Shown here: positions 9,153 to 21,354 of the stretch, piece after piece | How positions within the stretch are numbered: position 1 is the first letter of the stretch | Layout: each line of letters starts with the position of its first letter | From: Ochromonas danica | Taxonomy: Eukaryota > Sar > Chrysophyceae > Chromulinales > Chromulinaceae | Reading direction: 5' to 3' | DNA length: 64,000 nt | NCBI GenBank assembly: GCA_015146655.1 | Contig: VKHL01000078.1 | Span: 10,231-74,230 of the forward strand | The notes under the pieces: generated by a model | The model's database searches: none | The model's input: the letters and a program-made list of their open reading frames with translations, nothing else | What the model was told of the DNA's origin: nothing | Translations under genes and position numbers: made by a program

Positions 9153-10892
9153 ATGTCTTTTCTATCATCTTCTTGCTTCTACCTGACTTGCTTCTACTTT
9201 CTCTCATCTTTTCTTGTTAACTCTCTATTTGATTCTCGACATCATCATCCATGGAGTGCCTTTCTGTTAAAGTCGATGGTGATGAATGCTGATAACTTAT
9301 CCATTACTTCCTTACATTTCCATGTTAATAACAAACCACCAGAATGGGTAGATCATTTACTTGGTGGTAAATCTGTTTTCTGGAAAATGTATGAAGAAGG
9401 TGAAAAGCGCAAGATTCTCAATACTTTAGAAGAAGGAAGAAAGACCATCATTTCTCATCCTTCTTCACCACCTGCTATTGCTATGACTCCTTCATGTTCT
9501 TTTGAACTATTAGGATTTGTTCGTGTTGGTTCTGCTGAACCATTTCTATTAAGTGATAAACATCAACAACCTAGTATGGGGAATGCCAAGTTACACTTAG
9601 GTGGTAGTGGTAATAATACCTCATGGCCTTGTTATTATCGTGCTACTTATGATAATTGGAGGGTAACAGAATATGTGGGAACAGATCCTTTCTATTGGCC
9701 AATCTTCTTCTATTGTCCTGCACCCACAGCACAAGTTTGTGAAGAAGAAGTTATCTTAAATATGGAAAAGAATGAAGAAATGGATTTCTCTATACAGCTT
9801 AATGTGATTGCCAAGAAGAAGGAGGAGAAGAAGAAGAAGGAACAGGTAGAATGGAATATCAATATGAGTATGATCATGAATCCTCGTGTATGGGATCCTC
9901 CTGAAGCTACACTTACAGTAGCTGACTTGGCAATTTGTTCATCCATGCCTTATCATAGTAGTCAACAGTCTAAACAAGAGAGTGTCCATGCTATTCTGAT
10001 GGAATGGGTACGATATTATACGACGTTAGATATTCATACTGTCCTCTATGATGCGACAGGTAGACAAGTGGATGAAATGCAAGATTCAGCATACTATCAA
10101 AAGCAATCATTATCTCCACCTACTGTGAAGAAGATGTTAGAACGTTTTGATTATCATCGCTATTCTATACTCTCTTTACTCTATCCACAACTCAAGAACA
10201 TGACCTATGATAATATTGAAGGAATTAACCCTGTGATCATGAAACTTGATGATGATCATACCTATACCTTAACACATTGTCGATTTGATGTTGAAGCACG
10301 TCTTGGTATTCAGAATATCCTTGTAGCAGACTTTGATGAGTTCCTCTATTGTCCTCAAGTGGGATCACAAAGTCGTTTACAAGCAGAATATCTTCGTGCT
10401 AGTTTGTTATATGAAGGCAAGCGGTATGGTTTTGATCAAATCCTCTTATGGCAATTTGTCTTGGGTAGTCGTGTACCACAAGATGATATTGCTGAATGTG
10501 TAGCTCGTGAGGCTAAAGCTGAAAAGTTGTTTCCTTCAATCTATAATTGCTTTGCTTCTTATTCTGCTTATCCTGCCAATGTACAGCTACACAAGAGCGT
10601 GCACTTGACTAAAACATGTCCCTTTAATACCGATCACCATGCTTGTGCTAGTGGAACTATGAGTAATGTGGAAGACTATGATTGTCTATGTGATACCAAG
10701 GAGGTTTATCAATGTGTTCTATTCCATCTCTCATTGCGACCCAATGACTACAAACACAGTCGTCCACACAGTAAGTATGTCAATCAGACTGCAGCTGGTA
10801 AGGGTCGAATTAGACTCAATCGGACGGAGTTAAGTCGTGTGGTTCGCCATGAGATGGTATTTCGGCCTCGCACTTTTGTGAGGATCTTCTAA
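9153..10892 (+). CDS. GT92-like glycosyltransferase, type II membrane protein (579 aa)
   Basis: The N-terminus has a hydrophobic anchor (residues 6-25) as expected of a Golgi type II membrane enzyme. The catalytic region shows the glycosyltransferase 92/DUF23 signature: EWVRYYTTLDIHTVLYDATG from Glu284, then ADFDEFLYC with Asp393 and Asp395 as the likely metal and nucleotide-sugar binding acidic residues. His- and Cys-containing segments (THCRFDVEARLG, TDHHACASGTM) follow. Family members transfer hexoses such as galactose to glycans; donor and acceptor here are unknown. ATG 9153 is the first in frame. The gene is intronless and sits in the spacer of the inverted duplication, 340 bp from its left arm. 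It is not closely related to the second glycosyltransferase at 26847. Confidence 0.78.
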   Translation: MSFLSSSCFYLTCFYFLSSFLVNSLFDSRHHHPWSAFLLKSMVMNADNLSITSLHFHVNNKPPEWVDHLLGGKSVFWKMYEEGEKRKILNTLEEGRKTIISHPSSPPAIAMTPSCSFELLGFVRVGSAEPFLLSDKHQQPSMGNAKLHLGGSGNNTSWPCYYRATYDNWRVTEYVGTDPFYWPIFFYCPAPTAQVCEEEVILNMEKNEEMDFSIQLNVIAKKKEEKKKKEQVEWNINMSMIMNPRVWDPPEATLTVADLAICSSMPYHSSQQSKQESVHAILMEWVRYYTTLDIHTVLYDATGRQVDEMQDSAYYQKQSLSPPTVKKMLERFDYHRYSILSLLYPQLKNMTYDNIEGINPVIMKLDDDHTYTLTHCRFDVEARLGIQNILVADFDEFLYCPQVGSQSRLQAEYLRASLLYEGKRYGFDQILLWQFVLGSRVPQDDIAECVAREAKAEKLFPSIYNCFASYSAYPANVQLHKSVHLTKTCPFNTDHHACASGTMSNVEDYDCLCDTKEVYQCVLFHLSLRPNDYKHSRPHSKYVNQTAAGKGRIRLNRTELSRVVRHEMVFRPRTFVRIF

Positions 10893-12335
10893 TCGTGCAA
10901 ATGTTTGATGAACGCTAGTCTGTTCGTGTGATATTTGTTTGTTTGTGTGCTTTTGGTTTTCTTGTATAATTGTATTCCCTTGCCTATAGCCGTGATGATC
11001 ATTGCAACCACAATCTCTTGGATAAGTTGGTATGACATCCCATGCTATGGTGACTTCTTTGAAGATACGCAAATATTCTATGGAGTAATTAGATGCAAAC
11101 CGATAAGTCGGCGCTGCAATGCCCATATATATAACCGATGATGATGATGACATGAATGCCTATATGACAGACTACTATCTACGTACGTCTGTGTTTGTCA
11201 GATGATCTTGCTTTTTGTTTGTTGGGGAAAGTGAATGATAGATAGAATGGTGACTGCACCGGAGCATTCTACAGTTAGATAGATCACAACCTTTCTCTTC
11301 TTGCTGTTCTCAGTTTATTTTACAGAAAACTTGTTAATTTGATAGTTAGACTAGTACGTTTAGACATGTCAATGGCTTCCCTTAATGTGGAAAGATGAAT
11401 CAGCGACTGATTAAAGCATTATTTGCACCCGTAACTGTGTTATGCTGTTAACAAAGCTAATCAGCAGTAATGGTGTGAAGTGCTTATATTCCATGTTAAG
11501 ACGAATGTCATGGCCTTGTCTTATCTATATGTAATCTTGTGTAAGAATACCAGAGAGAACTTTGCTCTAAATTACAGAATGATAGCTATCACATACTGTG
11601 CAGATAGCGTTACAATTAGAACTTGGCGGTATCGTTCACTTTCATTCGTCCTTCCCCATGTCTTGTTCTTAACTTCTTGACTGATGAATCAGCTGAGTCT
11701 CCAGCAGACTCTAATCGGGAGAGATACCTCGACTAATTTAATTTACCTCAACTAATTTTGGGATGTTAAGCTAGTTTAACATCCCAGAGTTGGGAAGTTA
11801 AACCAACTTAACTTAACGACCATGCGACATTTGCGCAAAGAAAAATAGTTTTGCGCAGTGTTGGATGTAGTGTTGTTCCGAAGTTGAGTTTTAACCCTTC
11901 TTTTCACAGTTTGGTAGACTTCTATTCTGGTTGAGGTGATGACGCAGCGTGAAGAAAGAGATCGAGAACCAAGAAGAGGAAACATGCGCGGAGGAGGACA
12001 GGAGGAGGAGGTGGTGAAGGAGTGTCATGTGAGGATGAGTCAGAGCATGTGCTTTGCGCGGATGATAAATGAAGAAGACGAGGAGCAGCAGTCGAGTCAC
12101 TGCTCCGACACAACTACAACAACAACAACAACAACAACAAAGGGTTAGGGTTTTTTTCCACTCTGCAAATCACTTTCAATATCTCAAGGCTAGTAGCTCT
12201 ATTACTACTACTGTTACTACTACTACTACTACTTGATCACCACGACAAGACCTCATTATTACCCCTTTTCTTCTCTACTGGGATCATCATCATCCTCCAC
12301 ACACACACATACACACACCAGAGACAGAAGAGAAT
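10893..12335. other. Intergenic, no gene seen
   Basis: Short open frames here are low-complexity or on the wrong strand of simple repeats. Near 12141 a GGGTTAGGGTTTTT motif (reverse complement of a plant-type telo-box) lies about 195 bp before the histidine kinase start. CA- and ACT-rich runs at 12115-12140 and 12205-12235 probably belong to its 5' region. Confidence 0.6.
11760..11785. repeat. Small perfect palindrome
   Basis: GGGATGTTAA and TTAACATCCC form a 10-bp inverted repeat around a 6-bp loop, within an A/T-rich stretch that repeats TTAACTT-like words. It could be a remnant end of a small element or a hairpin in an untranslated region; nothing decides between them. Confidence 0.5.
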
Positions 12336-13473
12336 ATGATTGTTCCTATTGAATCATCATCTCCATACCCATACGATCATACTACTCTTACTAACACTAC
12401 TACTACTGCAGAAGAAGAAATGGATGCTTTTGAAATTGATCATCAATTAAAAGAAAAAATGACATTTTTCTTACAATTTAAAGATCCTTCACTACAAGAT
12501 GCTGCTAATCAATTTAATCTACGTAGTCAATCCTTAAACTCTTTAATCTCTATGAATGCCTTTATCTCACTGTTCACTATCACTTATCTAATTAGTCTAG
12601 CATTGTCTATATCAGGTGCTAACAGTCATCATCAACCTGCCTATACATCTAGTCTAATTATTAATGTTATCATTGGTATCATCTTTCTTATTATTAATGT
12701 GATAATCTGGAGAAGATATTATAGTTATCAACGACTCTTGAAAATGCGTAATAGCAATAGCAATAGCAATAACAATAACAATGATAATAGTAAGGGTAAT
12801 AAACGTCATTTACCAAGTCATATAAGATATGATATGGTAACATTTCAATTTCGTATCTATTTGGCTATGGTCCTATTAATCTCTATACGACATATTTTAC
12901 GTGTTGTGAATGGTGCTTGTCCATCAGAACATCATGGACTTGGTGAGATATGGAATTGTAATCCTACTGGTCAATTTAATACCATTCCAACAGAGACTGC
13001 TATCTTATTAATGATATTACCTATCTTCTATCTAGTTACAGTACAAGGTGGACAATTTGAATATGCACTGTTCTTATGGGGATGGGGTATGATTGTTCTA
13101 ATCTTCTCATTAATCTATGCTAATGCCTTTAATTCTATTATGTTAGTCGTCTATTATGCTATGCAAAGTTTGATTATTCTTATTGAATCAAAAAAACAAA
13201 ATTCATTTCTATTCTTTACCTATCAAAAGTTACAAGAGATTTTAAAAGATCGTGAAAAAGCAGCTGATGAAGCTAATGCACAAGAATTACGTCATATGAT
13301 AGCTAATGTAGCTCATGATCTAAAGACGGTAAGTAACTAACCAAATAACCAACCGTTCATTATCATCTGTAATCTAATGTGATTGTTATGCATGTGTGTG
13401 TATGTGTGTGTGTGTGTATGTGTATGTGTGTGTGTGTATGTGTGTGTGTGTGTGTGTGTTTGTGTATGTGTGT

Positions 13474-13514
<41 letters not shown>

Positions 13515-15574
13515 CGTGTGTACTATAGCCATTGTCATCGTTCTTAGGAGGTGTAGAGTATATTGGTCATATCATAGAAGATTTACGAGCCAGACGACAA
13601 TTGTCATCAACCACCACCACTACCACTACTACCTTAGCATGGTCATCTGATTTAGAAGAGAGCATTCTCTCTATCTCAGCTTGTGTTACTAATATGCGTA
13701 ACACCAATTCCTTCATGTTAATGACAATCAATCGCTGTATTGACTATACTAAAGCATCCAAAGGTGTGAAGTTAGTCCCTAAGTATGAGACAATTGACTT
13801 AATGGAGACCTTGTCTCTACCTCTCAATTGTATGAAAGATATCCAACAACGTGTTTCCATCTCCTTTCCACAAGCACTTTCGAATGATATTTGTTCTCAT
13901 ATTATTACAGATAAACAATGGTTACAAGAGAATGTATTATGTCTATTAAGTAATGCTGTCAAATATTCTAATGAAGGTACTGTAACCATTCATGTTAGTA
14001 AAGTCAAGTATCCTATCAATCATCATCATCATCATGATAAGGGAAGTGCTAATGATCGTAAAGTTTATAACGCAAATGCTAATGTACGGCTATTATCATC
14101 ACAACGTAAAGATATCGTCTATTGTTGTTCTTCTCCATCATCATCACCAACTAATAGCAATAATGCTAATAAGGAATTCTTTGCTGTAGATGGTAGTAGA
14201 GATCGTACTCCTCCTCCTCCTGCTGTTATTACCAACAACAACAATAGCAATATGAGGATGATGATGTTTCCATCGTTAATGAACAGACATGATGATAATG
14301 ATAGGGATGATAAAGACATTGAAAATCCATTACCGCCACAATATCAATATCAATGTAATCATCAACAACCATTTGCTGCTGCTGCTTCTTCTACTTTAAT
14401 AAGTGATGAAGATGACTTGGAGAAATATCATAATATCTATCTTCGTATTGAAGTAGAAGATCATGGTATAGGTCTATCAGATGATGCAATGACAACGTTA
14501 TTTTCACCTTTCAAACAAGCACAACGTCTAGCAGGAGGAACAGGATTAGGTTTATTCTCTCTAGCTAAACGTATTGAAGCATTAGATGGAAGATGTGGTG
14601 TAGAGAAAAGACGTGATAATGCACAAGGATCTTTATTTTGGTTTGAAATACCTTATCGTCCTGATTTCCAACATGCACGACGTAGAATTATGTTACAGAA
14701 GAGTTGTGCTAGATTGTCATCATCTTCTTGTTCATGTTCTTCTTCTGTTTCGTCTAGTTTTGCTTTGAGTGGTTCTATGGATGCTACCACTGTCACTGCT
14801 ACTACCTCTGCTACTGGTTGTTCTTGCTCTGTTCATTCTACTATTAGAAGACCTTCTCTAACTGTTTCTTCACCTCCTTCACCACTTGCTAGAGTTACAG
14901 TCAATACTACTAATACTATTACTGCTACTAACACTACCAAGGGTGTGCAACAAGGTAATAGTGAAGAGAGCAAGACTAGTGGTAGTGGTAGTAGTGGTGG
15001 TGGTCATCTACCACTTCGTATTCTCTTAGTAGACGACTCTCCTGCTATATTAAAGATGACTTCTATGATGTTATTAAGACATAAACATCATGTTACTACA
15101 GCTACCAATGGTGCTGAAGCTGTTAAGAAGGTAGAAGAAGTGTTCAAGTCTAACACCAGTACTAACACTACTACTAACACTAGTAGTGGTAACAATGGTA
15201 ACGTTGGTAACAGTGGTAGTTATAATGAGAAGAAGAAAGGTTTTGATGTCATCTTAATGGATTTACAAATGCCTGTAATGGATGGATTAGAAGCAACGAA
15301 AAGGTTACGATTGATGGAGAAGGAAGGGGAGGAGGAGGAGAGTAGAGAAGGTAGTGGTGGTAGTGGTAGTACATCATCATCATCTCCTCCAAGACGACAA
15401 CAACAACATATGATTATCATTGGTGTTTCTGCTAATTCTGATTCTGATACTGCTCAAGAATCTATTAAAGCAGGAGCTGATGCCTTTATTGCCAAACCAT
15501 TTTCTTTAGATACCTTCTATCAAACATGTGCTACTCTTCTAACTGATATTTTGGATCCTCCTCCTCAGCCTTAG
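12336..15574 (+). CDS. Hybrid sensor histidine kinase, two exons (1012 aa)
   Basis: Exon 1 is 12336-13328 and exon 2 is 13529-15574, with a 200-bp GT-AG intron in phase 0. Six or so membrane helices fill residues 75-290. The phosphoacceptor H-box is split by the intron: NVAHDLKT ends exon 1 (His327) and PLSSFLGG opens exon 2. The HATPase domain follows, with an N-box (ENVLCLLSNAVKYS), G1 (VEDHGIGLSDD), F-box (FSPFKQ) and G2 (GGTGLGLFSLAKRI). A C-terminal receiver domain has LLVDDS, the phospho-acceptor Asp909 in ILMDLQMPVMDG, a conserved SANS (Ser/Thr position) and AKPFSL. Long Asn/Ser/Thr-rich inserts interrupt the HATPase between N-box and G1, the linker and the receiver. The enzyme should autophosphorylate and pass phosphate to a histidine phosphotransfer protein; the ligand is unknown. 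Confidence 0.93.
13390..13520 (+). repeat. (TG)n microsatellite within the histidine kinase intron
   Basis: About 130 bp of nearly pure TG/TATG repeats occupy most of the 200-bp intron, on the sense strand, just before the acceptor TACTATAG. Confidence 0.95.
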
Positions 15575-17908
15575 ACCATCTGTGTGGTAGTACATTGTAG
15601 TGGTCTGGACCTATGTCTGTACAAGAGAGAAACGGGTTTCTGGCAAAAACCGGGAAAAGGTGTGTATTTTCCCGAGTTTTACCGGGTTTTACCCTGATGC
15701 GTATTTTCTCTCTACTGTACAGTAGTGTTGGTGGTGTATCCAGCTACTATCTGTCTGTCTTCAAGTCATATTCTCTTCTTTCAATTCGTTAATCCCCCCC
15801 CTCTATCTCTCTCTCTAACTACAATTTGTCCTCCTTTGTCATGACATTTGATGCCAAGCTAAGCCTTCCTTTGTTGCTAAGGGTTGCTATGGTGGTAGTA
15901 GCGGTAGTAGCGGTTAGTCGCTTTACTCTTTGTTTGTTTGTTTGTTTCGTTCGTCATCTGCCATTTGTTCAATACATGGGATTGTGTTACCAGCATTCTT
16001 CTAGTCTGGTAATTACATCTTCCATTACGATACTTATGTTTTACGACCACAACAATACGACTATGATGACTTCTTCTTCTCCTTCATGTCTTATGCCATC
16101 TGATGTGGCCGCTATGTTCATGTTGGCATAGTGTAGTTGTCGTGCAATTCCATGATATGATATGCTGTAATATGATAGTAATAGTGTGTTTGTTGTGTTT
16201 GTTGTTGTTGATGTCTGCGTGATCTCATGATGATCATGTAATGATCTTGTTGGTGGATCCATAATAGTTTGCTCCTATTATTGCAATTTTCTGACAAATT
16301 GATCATCATTCATCGATGCCGTTCAAAACGAAAACCGTGATAAGAACTATTTGCGTTTCTTCAGTAATAATACTAGTATCATCACAAGTGATGTTAGTAG
16401 TGATGTTCCCTTCCTTTCTCGATTGTTTCGATCTCTATCTCTGCTTCACTCTCTGTGTTGTCATGTTGTGAGTATAAGATTGGTCATAGTAGTTTTGATT
16501 TAATGCGATTCATCTTGTCATGCTGTGTTGATTTTGTTTGATGTTACGTGAACTGTGAAGCTACTTAACGATAAGATTGACAACAACAATGAGAAGGAGA
16601 AGTGTTGTTCATCTGCCTGGACTATGTTCAGTATGCTTATGCTTGCTGTTTGTGGTAGAATCTGTGTGATTCGATGTTAGTGAGATAGTCTTTAGGTACT
16701 ATAGCTGGGCATGATGACTTTTAGTGATAAGATGATAATTGTAATAGTTAATGCTTATTGTTAATGAAATGTTTCAGGTTTCTTGTGTGTCTTTGAAACC
16801 AAACCATACAACAACAGCTTGATATGAGTTATGACTACTACAGTACATACTGTAAACATCAGAGACATTTGAGGGATTAACTTGTTTGTTGGGTGGGTGG
16901 TGCTGTTATTTGAGTTAGAGTTAGTCTATACTAGTACAAGTACTAATTGGTTTTCATTAAACTATACATTAACGATTAATTGTCTTCATTCTATTCTTCA
17001 CACTTTGCACCATTCGATAGCTATCAAGTTGTCTCAGCTATCTATTGATCAATCTGATCCCGTGCTAATATTGAATGAGAAATGAAAGAGAAACCCGCGA
17101 CCGACACTATAACTCGTAAGTGAAGGCCAAGGTACAGTAAGGTCCATACTGTAACTTTCTCATTATTTACAATCCACAAGTACATGTTTTGCTATGGTAC
17201 ATATTAGACTAATGCTTCTTTTCGTTATGAACAACTAACTAACTAGCTAGCTACACTACAAACAATAGATTACAAACAATCAAGTAGTCTAAGCTAACGC
17301 TAGCAGACAAATTGACTCCCGACTCTACTAAAGTCACCTATAAACTTGTCATGTCTATAGCAGTAGCTTTACAGTCACCTTCACTGCCAATTTCAACATA
17401 CTTCTTCTTCTCCCATTTCTTCTACAGTACTGTACAGTATTGATTATGAACGATTGATGAGTGACTATTACAATTAACGTGGGAGCTAAGCTAATCATAC
17501 CTCACATAGCTCAACTCGATAGGCTATCTTGAAACAGGAAAAGGAGAGCCATAAGACCAAACAGGTTCCTACAAGGTTATCTTCTACTACTACTAATAGT
17601 AGTATCTTGTAGACTGTTTGATCGTATCTTCTCTAGGAAGAACTCCTTAGACTAGGTTCCATAGCAACAACTGATAAAGACTGCGCAAGCATTCAATCAT
17701 GTAACGGTCACCAAATCATGAAACGACCATTCCGTTGAAACGGCACTCAAACCATTGTTTGTTCTAATATGATAAGTTTATAGTTTGCAGTCGCAATGTT
17801 GGAGTTTGTCTGTTAACTTGTCCAACGGACGTGTGACTGCTGCCACCTTTTTTATCTCCTTTGCTTTTATGTACAGACTGAGTGGTAAATAGACAGAGAG
17901 AAGGAGAG
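15575..17908. other. Intergenic, no gene seen
   Basis: Apart from the foldback at 15616-15722 and a C-run at 15796-15802, this 2.3 kb has only short frames without family resemblance. It is T- and GT-rich on the plus strand. It should hold the 3' end of the kinase transcript and the promoter of the permease. Confidence 0.55.
15616..15722 (+). repeat. Imperfect foldback just after the histidine kinase
   Basis: CTGTACA.GAGAGAAA at the left is matched in reverse complement at the right (TTTCTCTCTACTGTACAG), and inner blocks rich in GGTAAAAcCCGGT-like words pair partly. It lies about 40 bp after the stop codon, so it is either a 3'-untranslated hairpin or a decayed miniature element. Confidence 0.45.
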
Positions 17909-20428
17909 ATGGTTTCAGATGCTACCATGAAGGAAAATGAGGAGGAAAGAGTAGATGGAGATGAAGGAGAATGGAAGACAAAGCAACCACCTGCTGGTCA
18001 ACGATCTGTGCTGGAAGTCACTCTCCTAGGTAAACCTCCTTGCTCCACCAACTTCATATCACCGCTTATTCATTTACTGGTATCATGTAATAGGTCTGGC
18101 CTTGCTGATAGGATATCATTTGCAGTATTGGAACAGTGGTTTCTTTGCGGGGACTTTGGAACTCTTCCTCACCACACTGGGATGTAGCCTAGCCTATCTC
18201 TGTCTCACTCTCTGTCTTGCAGAAATGACCTCTGCTCTGCCTTTTAGTGGCGGTCTCTATGGGATTGTTCGAGTCACCATGGGACCTTATCTTGGCTTCT
18301 TGATGGCCACTTGTGAGATGTTACAGAGTATCATCTTCACCTCTGCTTTACTCTATCCTGCTGGACGTGAGACTGCAGCTTTATTTGGTTTATCACCTTC
18401 TTATGCTATGCTCTTTTGGATATTGTTTCTTCTGCTGCCATTGACTGTTAATATCTTGGGTGTGAAGTATTTCTGGAGAAGCAATATGGTATTGATGGCC
18501 GTGGTTGTCGTTCTCTTGATTATCTACTATGCCGTGTCAATGCCTTGCATGGACTGCGAGCGTAATGGTGGAGGGGTGCTCTCAGGTCAGATAACAGTTG
18601 ATAAGTACTGGAACATTTTGCTCCCCTCGGCTTCGAGTTTCTTTTCTGGTCTTGAGTTGCTACCAATGGCTTGTAGAGATGCTAAAGAGGTAGGTCATAT
18701 CATAACTATGGATTGTCCATTGCGATTTTATAGCTAATGCTACTTGTCTCCTTGTCGGCAAATAGCCCAGAAAGACTCTTCCTCAAGCTATGCTCTGTTC
18801 CTTCGGTCTTATTGCAATGAATGCTCTTTTGCTAATTATTACTGTAGGATGCAATGCTCCAGGAAGCTTCTTTATCGCATATAATGACACCAATCCTCTA
18901 TATTATGGCTTTTCGCGAGGGTTGCACGTTGGCCGACGTGTGGCGAAGATGTTGAATATTCCTGGTCTAGTTGTCACAGCGTCTGCTTTCACTTATGTCT
19001 ATAGCAGTCAATTACGATCAATGGGCGAAAGTGCCTTATTTCCTACTGTGTTACGCTATTCGTATGGTCCAGATCGTGTTCCTTATGTGGCTCTGTTGGT
19101 GGGAGCAGGATTAGTGCTAATAATTCTCTGGTTTGAACATTGCAATATATTGGTGCTTTTGATGTTGAATATTACTGCCCACCTTGTTTCGACATTGATA
19201 GAGGTTATGATATTGCTGTGCTTCTTGCGACTACGCAGCCGCTTTTCTTCTTTACCTCGGTCGTTCAGACAACCACTGGGAAATGTGTTCGTATATTGCA
19301 GCATTTTTGTTATATTGGCAGTGTATACTCCAGTGGTGATATTAGGCGAGCGTAGCCCTTATGCTGCGCTAGGCTTTTCCAACTATCTTGTCCTAATGAC
19401 AATCTGGTATCTGTGGCAAGTACGATCAACTCAGAAGTTCTCCCTTCATGAGCAAGAAATCATGTTTCAAGCCTATGTCATCAATGGTAAGCTGACAATC
19501 GTGATGACGATATTCATCATGATGTTATGACTGATGAGGGTTTTGTGATTATTCTGCAGCTAACTTGATCGCGAAGCAGCGTAGACGACTTGCTAGCAGT
19601 GCGAAGACTTTCAAAATATCTATACTCTCGCCCAGATCGAATGAAGCAGGACGATGGGGTAACTTTGCGGCGTGGAGCCTTCTACCATCTTGCTTGAGAA
19701 GATTGAAGGCTCCTCGTATGGGAAAGAATGACCGCCAGCCATCCACTAAAGTACCAGCTTCCCCCATCACTACCGTAGGATTGGGAGAAGAACAAGGTGG
19801 CAACTTTCTGAGAAACTCTGTTGGTGATATGTACGCATTGGATGAGAGAGAGTTCCTCAAAGCGACTAATGAAAGCAGTAAGATGAGCGAAAAGAAACTA
19901 TTCAGTAGTCTCTCTTCAGAAGAGATCGAGAGCGTAGTAAAGATTCATCCTGCACACAAGCCGTCGGAGACGATACATGTCAACGTGAAACATCGTATCG
20001 TTGTTGATGATTATGGTAGAGGACCAGCACCATCTCCTTCTTCTTTTTCCTCAGCAAATAGCCGTGGAGGGAGTAGCAGTGCTCCAAAAAAGCTCATCCA
20101 ATCTGCCCTACTGCAGGCCAATCTTCAGCAACAAGGGCTTGACCACGAACTATACAGACTGCATATTGATGGAGTCGATGGAGAGTATCGATCCAGCACT
20201 AATAACACTCCCACTTCAAGCAGGCCAAGGTCCAAGAAACTATCCTTGTTGGGTCAAGCCATCCAAGAACAACTCACTCACTATTTACCTTCCACTGAGT
20301 TCATGTCCATGAAAGACCCAGTGTTTGAAGAGAAAGTGGAAGAATTCATCTTCAAGAGGTCTCGTTCACGAATCATGGGCAATAGTGGCACATTTGATAT
20401 CAAGGAAGAGACCACAAGCAACGATTGA
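17909..20428 (+). CDS. APC-superfamily amino acid/polyamine permease, four exons (768 aa)
   Basis: Exons 17909-18029, 18094-18689, 18766-19486 and 19560-20428; introns of 64, 76 and 73 bp are GT-AG and the frame closes across all. Residues from about 30 to 480 form roughly twelve membrane helices. Helix 1 (LEVTLLGLALLIGYHLQYWN) only becomes continuous after removing intron 1, and aligns with the other permease in this window. The motif ALPFSGGLYGIVR matches the FSGGxYGxxR element of ethanolamine/amino-acid permeases, and EPRKTLPQAM matches the conserved loop after helix 6. A Ser-rich hydrophilic tail of about 280 residues is unusual for the family and is presumably cytosolic and regulatory. 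Substrate unknown. The start is the first ATG after an in-frame region with no better one. Confidence 0.85.
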
Positions 20429-21314
20429 AAAGATCACGAGGTCGTGATATCCTCTTCTCCTCGTAATGTTTAACGTCTTTGCTTCTCGTGATATTCCTGT
20501 TTGACAACTTAATTTTGTTCTATTCTTCGTCGATTATGTATTTTGTTCTATTCATCATGTGGATTGTATATATAGGAATTGATATGGAAAGGTTGTATGG
20601 TAGTAGTGTAGGCCATAGCAGGAATCCTTTCTTCTCTCTATGTACTTCTTTTGTTTTTGTGGTGTATATATTTTGTGGTGTTGAAATCCTTTTCCCTTTT
20701 GGTATGAAGTATAACAAACGAGCATTAGAATTGAAGGCATTATTCCAGTAGCATTGTAGTATCCGCTGTTGGTTCCCCTGCGCTTCTTTCTCTGGTCGAT
20801 CTGAGTCATGCTGTTCTCCTATGTCACAGGTTTATTTTAAATTGTAAGAAGTTACTTGATTGTGAGATGAGTTACCAGCAATGTGATGGAAAGACAAGAA
20901 AAAGACTGGAAGAGCTCTCTTACCTTGTTCTATTCCTAGTGTAGAGGAATGGTTATTCCTCTTCTCTTCTCTATAAGAATGATTTGATTGAATGACTGAC
21001 TGCTATTGGATGATGTCATGAGAGACCAACCAGTGGTGGTGACTTGAAGTGAAGACTGAAAGATACGCTAGTAGTTACAGTAACAGTAACTGAGAGAAAC
21101 AGGGAGGATGATCTTTCACAGTGATGAAGATACGCTACTTTTTCAGTTTGGAAAGCAATAAAGACTGAAAGATATAGGATACCATTTTAAGCTCATTTAC
21201 CTCATTAACCCGACCGCTGTCCAGCCCAGAGGCCAAATTCTGTCTTGGGAATGGTCCTGTACGACTTTTAAATCTGGTTTTCTTTCTTCTGGTTGAGTGA
21301 CCCAACAGCAGCAT
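20429..21314. other. Intergenic, no gene seen
   Basis: No gene is supported. The 3' part is the unshared flank of the right duplication arm; it ends in a TGA in the frame of LRR gene B with no ATG before 21355. A small hairpin (GAGGAAT..ATTCCTC) lies near 20944-20961. Confidence 0.55.
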
Positions 21315-21354
21315 AATCAATCCTCTTCACTCACAGAGAATTGAAGAAGAGAAG

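Noticed and set aside
13396-13650. Open frame of Val/Cys repeats
   Set aside because: It is a translation of the (TG)n intron of the histidine kinase.
15826-16309. Small hydrophobic and poly-Thr open frames after the histidine kinase
   Set aside because: Composition-driven, no family match, no splice context.
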